From Dictyocoela muelleri (Eukaryota; Microsporidia), in NCBI GenBank assembly GCA_016256075.1, contig SDVU01000750.1, positions 1 to 10,886 of the forward strand: a stretch of 10,886 nt of DNA, given 5' to 3'. Shown here piece by piece: positions 1 to 6,721 of this stretch. Every line of letters begins with the position of its first letter. Positions within the stretch are counted from its first letter, which is position 1. Position numbers and translations under genes: made by a program. Under the pieces are notes generated by a model. It did no database searches. It saw nothing but the letters and a program-made list of their open reading frames with translations, and was not told the origin of the DNA.

Positions 1-2
1 TT

Positions 3-864
3 ATAAGTGATTTCCAAGACCTAGATACTTATAATACAGCTGTCGAAAAAATAGTTGGTGTAAAGAAGGATTTCTCATTAGAGAAGAACATCCTGGCGGC
101 TGAGATTTTAGCCAACTCGTGTATTTCTCTGGAAGCGATGGCCGAAAAGCTTCACCTCTTTAATGAGACAGTTACTTATTCTCTCTCGACTGTTTCGATA
201 ATAATTAAGAAGATGTGGTATTCGAGAAAAACCCAAACTTGGTCCCTTTAAATAGAAACAGTGGAGTATATAAGCTGTTGAGGGCACAATATGCCTCCTT
301 CATGAGAGATATCACCAACGAGCAGCTTGTTTTTCTAGATTAGACGAGGTTTAACTTAAATACTTATCAGAGATTAGGATACTCTCCAATTAACACTAAA
401 TGCTTTGTTAATGTTCCTAATTCGAAAGGGACTAATATATCCCTCTTATGTGCAATTAATACTCAGGGGATATTGGCGTTTAAATTGAAAGTTGGTAGCT
501 TCAAGATTGCTGATATAGTCAACTTTATCGATACAGAGTTGCCCGATTAAACACCGAGAGACAGAAAATATATAGTGCTTGATAATGCCTTATCCTTAAG
601 ACTTCTCTTGTAATAGAAGCATTTTTACAAAAACATTACCTTCTGAAGTTTTCGTCTCACTACTCTCCTCAGCTTAATCCGATTAAGGAATTTTTCTCAT
701 GTCTTAAATCAATATTTAAGCATGATCAAAGGTGTACAACAAGTGCTAAAGTCATCGACAGAGTAACGGAGATTTTAGGGGCGGTGAAATTTAATATAGA
801 CGGAATATATGAACATATGAGACAGTGGGTCGCGAAGGCATTTGTAAATGCTGATTTTATATAA
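3..864 (+). pseudogene. Decayed Tc1/mariner (IS630-like, DDE_3) transposase
   Basis: Remnant of a cut-and-paste transposase of the IS630/Tc1/mariner superfamily, which would bind its element's terminal repeats and insert at TA. Three frames carry consecutive parts. Bases 3-249 hold a helix-turn-helix-like region ending in KKMWYSRK. Bases 245-616 hold FLD followed by TRFNL (first catalytic Asp at 338-340), then RLGYSP and YIVLDNA (second Asp at 581-583). Bases 601-864 hold HYSPQLNPIKEFFSCLK and a natural-looking end, NADFI-stop. Spacing from the second Asp to the third catalytic position is about 34 residues, as in DD34E families. It is broken by two frame changes and by in-frame stops at 341 and 548; both stops fall where Glu is expected (DET, and LPDE). 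The third catalytic Glu is replaced by Lys (AAG, 685-687) in the usually conserved NPIE motif. The 5' end of the element lies outside the window. Family assignment is firm; the protein is certainly inactive. Confidence 0.85.
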
Positions 865-872
865 ATAAATCC

Positions 873-914
873 GATTTTTTATTTTGGATTTTTTATTTTG
901 GATTTTTTATATTT
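873..914. repeat. 14-bp tandem repeat, three copies
   Basis: Three head-to-tail copies of GATTTTTTATTTTG. The first two are identical and the third is slightly diverged. The array starts 8 bp after the stop of the Tc1/mariner transposase remnant, so it probably belongs to the 3' non-coding part of that element. Confidence 0.8.
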
Positions 915-930
915 TATTTGTTTGAAATAA

Positions 931-1050
931 GGACTATAGGATTGCAAAATGTGGACTATAAGATTGCAAAAAGTGGACTATAGGATTATAAAAAGTGGAC
1001 TATAGGATTGCAAAAAGTGAACTATAGGATTACAAAAAGTGGACTATAAA
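931..1050. repeat. 22-bp tandem repeat array, about 5.4 copies
   Basis: Five full units and one partial unit, starting at 931, 953, 975, 997, 1019 and 1041. Each unit begins GGACTATAGG (or one base off) and ends CAAAAAGT or a close variant, with one or two differences between units. The array lies between the transposase remnant and the next element's coding remnant (from 1066), so it is likely the subterminal or terminal repeat region of the Tc1/mariner element; that role is inferred. A diverged array of the same period and core motif lies in inverted orientation at 9113-9221. Confidence 0.9.
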
Positions 1051-1065
1051 AATGAAAAGGGCTGT

Positions 1066-1389
1066 AAAAAATTCCCTAATCTTAAAAACTCAATTTTCAA
1101 TTATGTATCTTGGTCATCCTACGACAGAATTAAAAATTCATCACCTATTACCACAAAATCTATCGAGGTATGACATAGAACATTGAATATCAATATAAGA
1201 GTATCACATCCGAGTATTACGGTATTAATCGAATAGTTATTGAAAGAACAAAACAAGGTTGAATTTGAAATTATAAAAGTATTTCATTCTTATATTTATA
1301 ATAACGGAAAATTTTATTCAAAGTTTTTTAAATTTCATAATATAATTGAAATTTTTGTTTATTTTGAGCCTATTGATTTTTTAAAGTAG
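1066..1389 (+). pseudogene. C-terminal fragment of a Mutator-like (MULE) transposase
   Basis: Frame 1 carries a recognisable end of a MULE transposase of the type common in invertebrates and microsporidia. It reads FPNLKNSIFNYVSWSSYDR, then TTKSIEV-stop-HRTLN (the family's RTNNSVEGWH motif, around 1153-1185), then SHPSITVLIE-stop-LLKEQNK (the family's HPSI..FIE.LKKEQ motif, 1204-1260). The frame runs on to a stop at 1387. In-frame stops at 1171 (where Trp is expected) and just after VLIE show it is dead. The catalytic core is absent: the fragment starts just after the 22-bp array, as if the Tc1/mariner element had inserted into or replaced the upstream part. It differs clearly from the MULE at 3567-4373, so it is a separate family or an old divergent copy. 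Confidence 0.72.
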
Positions 1390-1568
1390 ATTGCCATTTT
1401 TATTGAGGAAAAGTTTAATTAATTAAAAATTAATTTTTTTGTTAAGATTGTTTTTTTATTAATTAAAAGTTTATGATTATCAAATGTATATATTTTATCA
1501 TAACCAAATTTTTTATTAAATAATTTGTTTTGTTTTTTTTATTTAAATTTGATTTTTTTGGGCAAAAA
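1390..1568. other. AT-rich spacer without recognisable gene
   Basis: Nearly pure A/T with runs of T and short TTAATTAA-type palindromes between the MULE tail and a GC-rich hairpin. No coding similarity was seen on either strand. Confidence 0.6.
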
Positions 1569-1603
1569 ATTCGCGATTCGCCTCAGGGGGGGAAATCGCG
1601 AAT
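1569..1603. repeat. GC-containing hairpin with a G-run loop
   Basis: A perfect 10-bp inverted repeat, ATTCGCGATT (1569-1578) and AATCGCGAAT (1594-1603), encloses a 15-nt loop holding seven consecutive G (1586-1592). It stands out against an almost pure A/T background. It may be the terminus or a subterminal hairpin of a transposable element; no partner was found in the window. Confidence 0.7.
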
Positions 1604-1667
1604 CAATGCATTATCAGTATGTATAAAACTACATGAACCTTCAGTATAAAAACATCTTCTAGAATGT

Positions 1668-2010
1668 TCATAATAGTATTACCATCTCTTTTTTGAGAGG
1701 AGAAACAAATGAAAATTTACTAGAGCAATCGATCAAAGTAAACGCATTTTTATATCCCGGATAAAATTCTTCATACATTCTGAAATCTATTATATGAGCC
1801 ATGATTCTTCGATGGATGTCTTCAATCATAATTGGCTGAATATTTTTTATAATGTCAGTTTTTTGATTTTTCATTGCATTTAATACATGATTTTACATAA
1901 TTTTTAATATCCTTAGACTTATCCAGTAAAATTCTTCATCGACAGCAATTTTTAATTTGTTAATGCTAATATGACCGGGTAGATGTTTTTCTTTAATAGC
2001 AAATGTTTTT
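1668..2010 (-). mobile_element. Fossil integrase fragment of a retroelement or Polinton-like element
   Basis: On the minus strand, short stretches resemble a retroviral-type integrase in the expected order. First comes a zinc-binding part (GHISINKL, FYWI, then a paired-cysteine segment SCIKCN, about 1870-1975). Then comes the start of the catalytic core, an IDF region followed by GYKNAFTLIDCSSKF and PLKK (1668-1800). This order is typical of Ty3/gypsy LTR retrotransposons and also of Polinton integrases; the fragment is too short to decide. It is broken, with several disruptions, and only a small part of one gene is visible. No long terminal repeats, reverse transcriptase or capsid parts were recognised nearby. 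It looks old. Confidence 0.65.
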
Positions 2011-2510
2011 TATCAGTTTCAAAAATACAAAAATACAAAAATACTTTTTTAATGTATTACCATCTTTTATAAAAAGTAAATTAGATTGATAGACGAATTT
2101 GGAGCATTTTTCTAAGAAATCTCTTTTTTAAAATGCTTTACTAAAATCGTGAATGAATCCATGATTCGAAAATTTATACACTAACAGATGCTATTCAGGT
2201 GTTTTTATCTTGTAATTAGCTGCCATAATAGGTGTTTTGAAAAATGTATTTGAGACATGGCTTGAAAAAGTTAATTAATAAATTAAAAGAGCGGGTTGAT
2301 AGCATGCAAGTGTTGTTAATGAAATTCATGCTTAAGAAAATTTTTAATTAAAATTTATTTTCAATTCCTTAATGGACCCATAACACGATGGATCATAAAA
2401 TACAAGAATAACTATTGTTTCTATATACTGTTGTTCCAGTGTGATATAGCTGATAATGCTTGTCTAATAGGGCGGTGAACCAGAAGGATCTCTTCTAAGT
2501 GTGCAAATGA
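2011..2510. other. Gap with no recognisable gene
   Basis: AT-rich sequence with a short (AAAAATAC)x3 repeat at 2021-2044. Some minus-strand sequence up to about 2200 could be more of the neighbouring fossil element, but no motif is clear enough to claim. No RNA gene was recognised. Confidence 0.4.
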
Positions 2511-2610
2511 GTGCGCCGACACATTTCGGCGAAATACGTACTGATAAAATAAAAATTCACGCATTCAAATTCGCCTAAGACATAATTTGCCAAAAACATA
2601 ATCCGCAAAA
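2511..2610. repeat. Hairpin plus CATAAT repeats, possible transposon terminus
   Basis: A 6-bp GC hairpin, CGCCGA (2514-2519) and TCGGCG (2526-2531), is followed by TTCGCCTAAGACATAAT (2570-2586) and a near copy, TTGCCAAAAACATAAT (2587-2602), then CCGC. Repeated xCGCC..CATAAT blocks next to a small GC palindrome resemble the ends of some DNA transposons. It lies about 1.1 kb upstream of the first catalytic motif of the MULE at 3567-4373 and could be that element's left end. This link is inference; no matching right end was found. Confidence 0.35.
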
Positions 2611-3566
2611 AAAAAATTTACAATTCCTAAAATGCAGAATTATTTTTGGGTAGTTAGTTTAAATAATAGATGGTTTTAGTTGTAGATAATTTTATGTATA
2701 AATAATATATGAACAGAAAGTAGTTTTGCTAAAAATGGCTTATTATATCACATGCAGACAACATCCATAGTTGCAATCCCGGATACTTGTTTTCAACCTT
2801 TGTATTTAGACCTTTGGTTCTCCGTGCTAATGTTCACTTTAATCATAAGCTACATGAAGCCAAGCTTTATACGAGGTTTTCCTTATACCAGAGACTCGGC
2901 TTATAAAAGGTAATTTCGAATTTTTTATGAATATTTATTTATTTATTTATTTACTATTTTTTGTTGATAAGCACCTCCACGTTTATCCTCACAGCTAGGA
3001 GAGTTTATCTACGTCATCTTAATATTGGATAAGTCTTAATCAGCTGTTCACACTATAACAACAGTATATAATCGATAATTCTATATATATTGATACTTAA
3101 AGTAAATACCAATTTTCAATTTAAGTGGCGTCATTGGATCTGAAACAGATACTTAAATTTACTTTCATGAGTTTTAACTACTAATCTATCTGGCCTTGCT
3201 GGAAATTTCTTGCTGATTTGTATCGTACGAGCAACTACAATAAACAAAAAAAACTAGTTTCAAGGAAATATTTTAATCTACCTTGTGACGATGAATAAAA
3301 AAAAGCATATTCCGATTTAAAAAAGTTAATAAAGCGTTTAATTCTATCAAAATCCTTTAACCAGCTCAAGAAATTTACTATTAAGCGATATAAATCTTAA
3401 AAGAAACTTCTGCGAGTATACACACTCAAACCATAGGCTTAGCTTTTTTGATTCATTATGAACAAATAAATATCATTGGGAGTCAAAATAAATACCCATA
3501 GATGTGATAATCGATTATAAAGCATTCAATTTTAATTTTTTTAAGCTCTCTGAAGGCGTGATTTTT
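2611..3566. other. Region without identified gene; (ATTT)5 microsatellite inside
   Basis: No convincing coding similarity on either strand. A 20-bp (ATTT)5 run lies at 2933-2952. If the neighbouring MULE was once full length, its N-terminal part (often a FLYWCH-type zinc finger) should fall here, but no clear zinc-finger motif can be read, so it has decayed or is absent. Confidence 0.4.
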
Positions 3567-4373
3567 TCTTTATATGGGATTTAAAAATGATTTTATGTTC
3601 ATTCTTGGTGATCCAGATTATATAAGATATTTTCAAAAGCAATTTAGTCCAAAGTTCTTATAGATGGGACGTCCAAGTATTCTTCTAATTACTTTTACCA
3701 ACTCGATACAATTTATTGATTTTTATCTTGTCCAAATTTTATGTTTTTATTTTGTTCCTAGGTTAGAAAATAGAAAGGTAATACACAAGAATTTTTGAAA
3801 CTATGAAAAGCAGGCTTTTAGAAAAAAAGGTTATTTCTAATAAAGAAGCGATACAAATCGATTTTTAGCAAAAATTATATTTCTCTAAAACAGTATTTTC
3901 AAATACAGACGTAAAAGGATGTTATTTTCATTTCTCCCACGCAATATGAAGAATAGTGCAAATTTTTCTTTTGTTATCTTTTTCATCAAGACAATAATTT
4001 CAAAATACGAGCACAACTGTGTTCTAATTAAGCTCATATCCTTTAATATTTTTTTTATTCTTGGAAATAATCTCATTCATATGGCATATTAATAATAGTC
4101 TTGTCGTTGAACTAAAATAATATATTTGACATACTTAGTTTCTACATACGAACAATTACATATTTAGTCGACTTACATTGAAACAATTTGGTATTTTTAA
4201 GCAGAACAAACAATGTTGTTGAAAGATTCCATTCTGAAATCAATGAAGATAAATAAACCCGATGCATGCCTTTGAAGAATAGTTATGTTTTAAAGATTAT
4301 TTAAATAGTTGTAAATAAAGACAATATGATTACATACTAGAGGATGACCTAAACATAGAAAGAAGATCTACGT
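3567..4373 (+). pseudogene. Decayed Mutator-like (MULE) transposase core and C-terminus
   Basis: MULE transposase landmarks appear in order across several frames: MFILGDPDYIRYF (about 3599-3637); DGTSKYSSNYFYQLDTIY (from 3663, first catalytic Asp at 3663-3665); AIQIDF (second Asp at 3860-3862, matching the family's TDFE region); DVKGCYFHFSHAI (3908-3946, the diagnostic GCxFHF motif); and RTNNVVERFHSEINEDK (4203-4253), matching the family's RTNNxxExxH segment. Stops (for example after IDF and after FSHAI) and frame changes show that it is non-functional. Coding resemblance runs to ERRSTSG and is cut at 4373/4374, where a hAT-like terminus begins, suggesting that the hAT element inserted into the MULE's 3' end. 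No matching continuation was recognised after 6507. It is more complete than, and distinct from, the MULE tail at 1066-1389. Confidence 0.8.
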
Positions 4374-4494
4374 CAGGAGTCGGCAACCTTTTCCAAATCC
4401 AGGGTGTATTTTTCAAAAGAATTCTCTGCGGTAGCATTTTTTTAAAAAAAAATCTCTGGGGGGCGCTTTAAAATTATTTATTTTGGGATAATTA
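4374..4494 (+). mobile_element. hAT-like left terminus
   Basis: Starts CAGGAGTCGGCAACCTTTTC, which has the form of hAT element ends (the common CAGGGGTCGGCAAC pattern). It continues through a short G-rich stretch (CTCTGGGGGGCGC) to the foldback element at 4495. The partner end would be the inverted terminus at 6480-6507. The 8 bp flanking the two ends (ATCTACGT on the left, AGTTAGAG on the right) do not match, so the target duplication has decayed or the two ends come from different insertions. Confidence 0.55.
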
Positions 4495-4723
4495 GGTTCC
4501 CGGATACTTTTTCCCCTTCCCGAAAAAAAAATAAAATTAACCCTTATGGTCGTGACAAAAAAAATAAAATAATTAATTTTAAAAATTTTTTAATTAAAAT
4601 TATTTAATTATCAATTTTATTTAAAATTAATTCATTATCAATTTTATAAAAATTAATTAATTCATAATAGATTGTATAAAATCAATCAAATATTCATATA
4701 AGAAAACTCTTTTAATCATATAC
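4495..4723 (+). repeat. Left inverted arm of the foldback MITE
   Basis: 229-bp arm pairing with 4856-5085 in inverted orientation. The outer end is GC-richer (GGTTCCCGGATAC), the inner end A/T-rich (AATCATATAC). Confidence 0.9.
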
Positions 4724-4855
4724 ATTATAATTATTTCCTTAAGAACTATCTTAAAACTGATATACACACTATCATAATATAAACAAATTAGTCTGGTTTA
4801 AAAAGAGGATTGCTTAAAAAACACAATATAACAAAATATCAAAAAACTTTTTTAG

Positions 4856-5085
4856 GTATATGATTAAAAGAGATTTCTTTGATGATTATTTGATTGATTT
4901 TATACAATTTATTATGAATTAATTTATTTTTATAAAATTGATAATGAAATAATTTTAAATAAAATTGATAATTAATTATTTTAAATTGAAAAAAATTTTA
5001 AAATTAATGATTCTATTTTTTTTTTCACGACTATAAGGGGTATTTTTATTTTTTTTGTCGGGGAGGGGTAAAGTATCCGAGAACC
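4856..5085 (-). repeat. Right inverted arm of the foldback MITE
   Basis: 230-bp arm complementary to 4495-4723. Differences are single-base and small length changes in A or T runs, so the element is moderately old but much better preserved than the transposases around it. Confidence 0.9.
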
Positions 5086-6000
5086 GAGACAGCATTGTAT
5101 TGCAAAAATCATCCTAAAAAAGTTTTGTAATGTCAGAAGCTCTTTGTTAAGGTTCAAAATCAAATAAAACGCGCATAACTGTTATGCAAAATTGCATTAT
5201 GACTAGAGAAAAATTCAAACCTTTGATTATCGGTAAGGCTAAGCATCAAAGACCAATGAAATAGTTTAATCCTGAAGAAGTCGGTGTTTAATATACAAGC
5301 TCGTCAAAAGCATGGATGACAACAAAGATTTTCAAAAAGTATATAAACGATATAAATGAAAAGCTGAGAAAGGACGGGAGAAAGATTCTTTTATTCTTAG
5401 ATAATGCTACACCTCATTCTTTATTGGAATTAAGCGATGTTGAACTTTTGTTTTTACAAAAAAACAACATCAATCATGCAACTGTTAGACATGGGAATAA
5501 TAAGGGCTTTTAAATGTCATTATTTATATATCTTAATAGATTCTTGTTACTTTAATGTTGGAGATGATCAGTTCAATTTTATTGATTCAACGAATATTAA
5601 AGATGCTATTATCAATATATCAATCCCCTGGGATATCGTTAGAAGAGAAACAATCACAAACTGTTATAAAAAGGGTTGATCGAACCACCGTTTACACAAA
5701 ATGGTGTGACAGAAATCAATATGTTTAAAGCGTTTTTGGATCAAACAATTGAACATAATATTTAATGAAACACTCGAAGTTGATGGCGTTGAGAAATTTG
5801 AAAAAAAACGCATGTATTGAAACGCCGGTGAATCTAATAAAAAGGCTATAACGCATTTAAACAGTTTTTATGATTTGGCCGAACAACTTTCTCTAAAAAA
5901 ATGAAAGAACTGCTTTTTATAAAAATTTCAATAACTAAAAAATGGAAAAAACAATATAATTTTGGTAATAAAATCACAGATTATCTTGAAAATAAATAAA
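5086..6000 (+). pseudogene. Decayed pogo/Tigger-type transposase (DDE_1)
   Basis: Remnant of a pogo/Tigger transposase, a Tc1/mariner relative that inserts at TA. It starts right at the MITE edge with ETALYCKNHP, the sequence normally following the first catalytic Asp (family form DETGLFY), so that Asp and the whole DNA-binding N-terminus are missing. Downstream, in other frames, come RITVMQNCIM, KPLIIGKAKHQRP, SSKAWMTTKIF and ILLFLDNATPH (second Asp at 5400-5402), ELLFLQKNN, then LLDMGIIRAFKCHY (third Asp at 5488-5490). Spacing of about 28 residues between the last two Asp suits this family. Stops where sense codons are expected (after RPMK and after EEVGV) and frame changes near 5160 and 5480 show it is dead. 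Weak C-terminal coding continues to about 6000. Confidence 0.85.
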
Positions 6001-6150
6001 AAGTTTTTATTTATAACTACCAACAAGATCTAATTTTTTTTTATGATTTGTTTCAACTGAAACTTAATTTAAAAGCTTTATTAAATAGAAATTAAGAAAA
6101 ATAATTTATTGTTTACAATTTCTGATAAAACCCTCGCTCCAATTAAAAAA

Positions 6151-6202
6151 CTCGATTTGGGGAACTTTTTCTAAATAAGTGCCCAAAATCGAGGTTAGAG
6201 TG
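6151..6202 (-). mobile_element. pogo-type right terminus with adjacent TA
   Basis: Read on the minus strand from 6202, the sequence begins CACTCTAACCTCGATTTTGG, close to pogo/Tigger ends (CAGTxxAACCTCGATTT style). It is followed outside by TA at 6203-6204, the target site of this superfamily. CTCGATTTGGGG (6151-6162) and CCCAAAATCGAG (6182-6193) form an inverted repeat within the terminus. It lies about 200 bp after the transposase remnant and in the right orientation to be its 3' end. The left partner is lost beyond the MITE. Confidence 0.7.
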
Positions 6203-6310
6203 TAGATTCTTTTCTTCTATAAGTCAGTCGAAGTCGGAAAACATCTTCCTTGAGAAAAAATCTTAATAATAGACGACAAATTTTTTATTGAAAACTTTGA
6301 TCTAAAGAAG

Positions 6311-6421
6311 TTTTTATTTAGTTGCGAACATGAAAGAAGCTTTTCATAGTGACATGTGCCTAAGAAAACAAAGAAATACTCTAGCAAGAAACTTAATCAT
6401 TAAAAAATTCATATTGCATAT
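6311..6421 (+). pseudogene. hAT dimerisation-domain (hATC) remnant
   Basis: Two adjacent frames read LFSCEHERSFS (6314-6346) and DMCLRKQRNTLARNLIIKKF (6351-6410). Together they have the pattern of the C-terminal hAT dimerisation domain: an ExxFS core, a basic LRKQRN stretch, then a hydrophobic helix. It lies just inside the hAT-like terminus at 6480-6507, where this domain is expected. A frame change near 6346 and the loss of all upstream hAT coding show that it is a remnant. Similarity was judged by eye and is moderate. Confidence 0.45.
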
Positions 6422-6479
6422 TTTATTGTATTTAAAAATATCTGTTTATAGGTAGACATTAAAAAAAAAGCATTTTAAA

Positions 6480-6507
6480 CTCGCGGGCCGCATGTTTGAC
6501 AACCTTG
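6480..6507 (-). mobile_element. hAT-like right terminus
   Basis: The minus strand from 6507 begins CAAGGTTGTCAAACATGCGG and continues into a GC-rich CCCGCGAG. This is the form of many hAT element ends and is strikingly GC-rich for this window. It roughly mirrors the terminus at 4374 (about 11 of 16 positions with one gap). The pair would bracket a 2.1-kb composite holding the MITE and the pogo remnant. Confidence 0.6.
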
Positions 6508-6624
6508 AGTTAGAGCATTAAAAACTGAAAATAGTTTGTATGAAAATCTAATCTTCAATATGATTAATTTTTTTATTTGATCAAAAAATTTAAAAAATTA
6601 ATTTATTTACTTTAATTCATTAAA

Positions 6625-6715
6625 CTTAATCCTTTAGACTTTTTATTAAACTTAATTTTTTAGACTTTTTATTAAGCTCAATCTTTTTTTTACAAAGCTT
6701 AATATTTTAGACTTA
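6625..6715 (-). terminator. 26-bp tandem repeat carrying poly(A)-type signals downstream of TSR1
   Basis: Two 26-bp units (6625-6650 and 6651-6676) are nearly identical, with CTTAAT and TTTAGACTTTTTATTAA blocks. A shortened unit (6677-6697) and a partial unit (6698-6715) follow. On the TSR1 strand the two full units contain AATAAA (complement of 6642-6647 and 6668-6673), about 50 and 80 bp past the stop codon. They are good candidates for 3'-end formation; this use is inferred. Confidence 0.55.
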
Positions 6716-6721
6716 AATTTA

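Larger units (their letters stand above)
4495..5085. mobile_element. 591-bp foldback MITE with 230-bp inverted arms
   Basis: The left arm (4495-4723) begins GGTTCCCGGATACTTTTTCC. The right arm (4856-5085) reads, on the other strand, GGTTCTCGGATACTTTACCC. The arms align along their whole length at high identity (scattered single differences and a few small indels) and end in a matching AATCATATAC, leaving a 132-bp unpaired centre. There is no coding capacity; the short reading frames inside are shadows of the A/T-rich arms. Long arms and no gene fit a non-autonomous foldback or MITE element mobilised in trans. The flanks show no target-site duplication: TTA precedes and GAG follows, and the two sides belong to different elements (hAT-like left, pogo coding right). 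The superfamily is uncertain; Mutator-like foldbacks can have arms of this length. Confidence 0.88.

Noticed and set aside
931-1050. CRISPR-like array
   Set aside because: The 22-bp units are contiguous with no spacers, so this is a simple tandem repeat next to a transposase remnant in a eukaryotic context.
2430-2520. Possible tRNA-like stretch with GGGCGGTGAACC and local pairing
   Set aside because: No cloverleaf, no GGTTCGAATCC-type T-loop, no anticodon arm could be fitted.
2730-2910. Plus-strand open stretch of about 50 codons with a hydrophobic middle (LDLWFSVLMFTLIISYM)
   Set aside because: No start context, no family recognised, and it sits in a decayed transposon region.
3885-4076. 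63-codon minus-strand reading frame
   Set aside because: Antisense to the GCYFHF region of the MULE transposase remnant; a shadow frame.
4495-5085. Possible structured RNA or long hairpin precursor
   Set aside because: The symmetric arms with GC-richer outer ends are explained by a foldback transposable element; no evidence of transcription.
4981-5163. 60-codon minus-strand reading frame
   Set aside because: It runs through the MITE right arm and the antisense of the pogo ETALYC segment; no independent coding signal.
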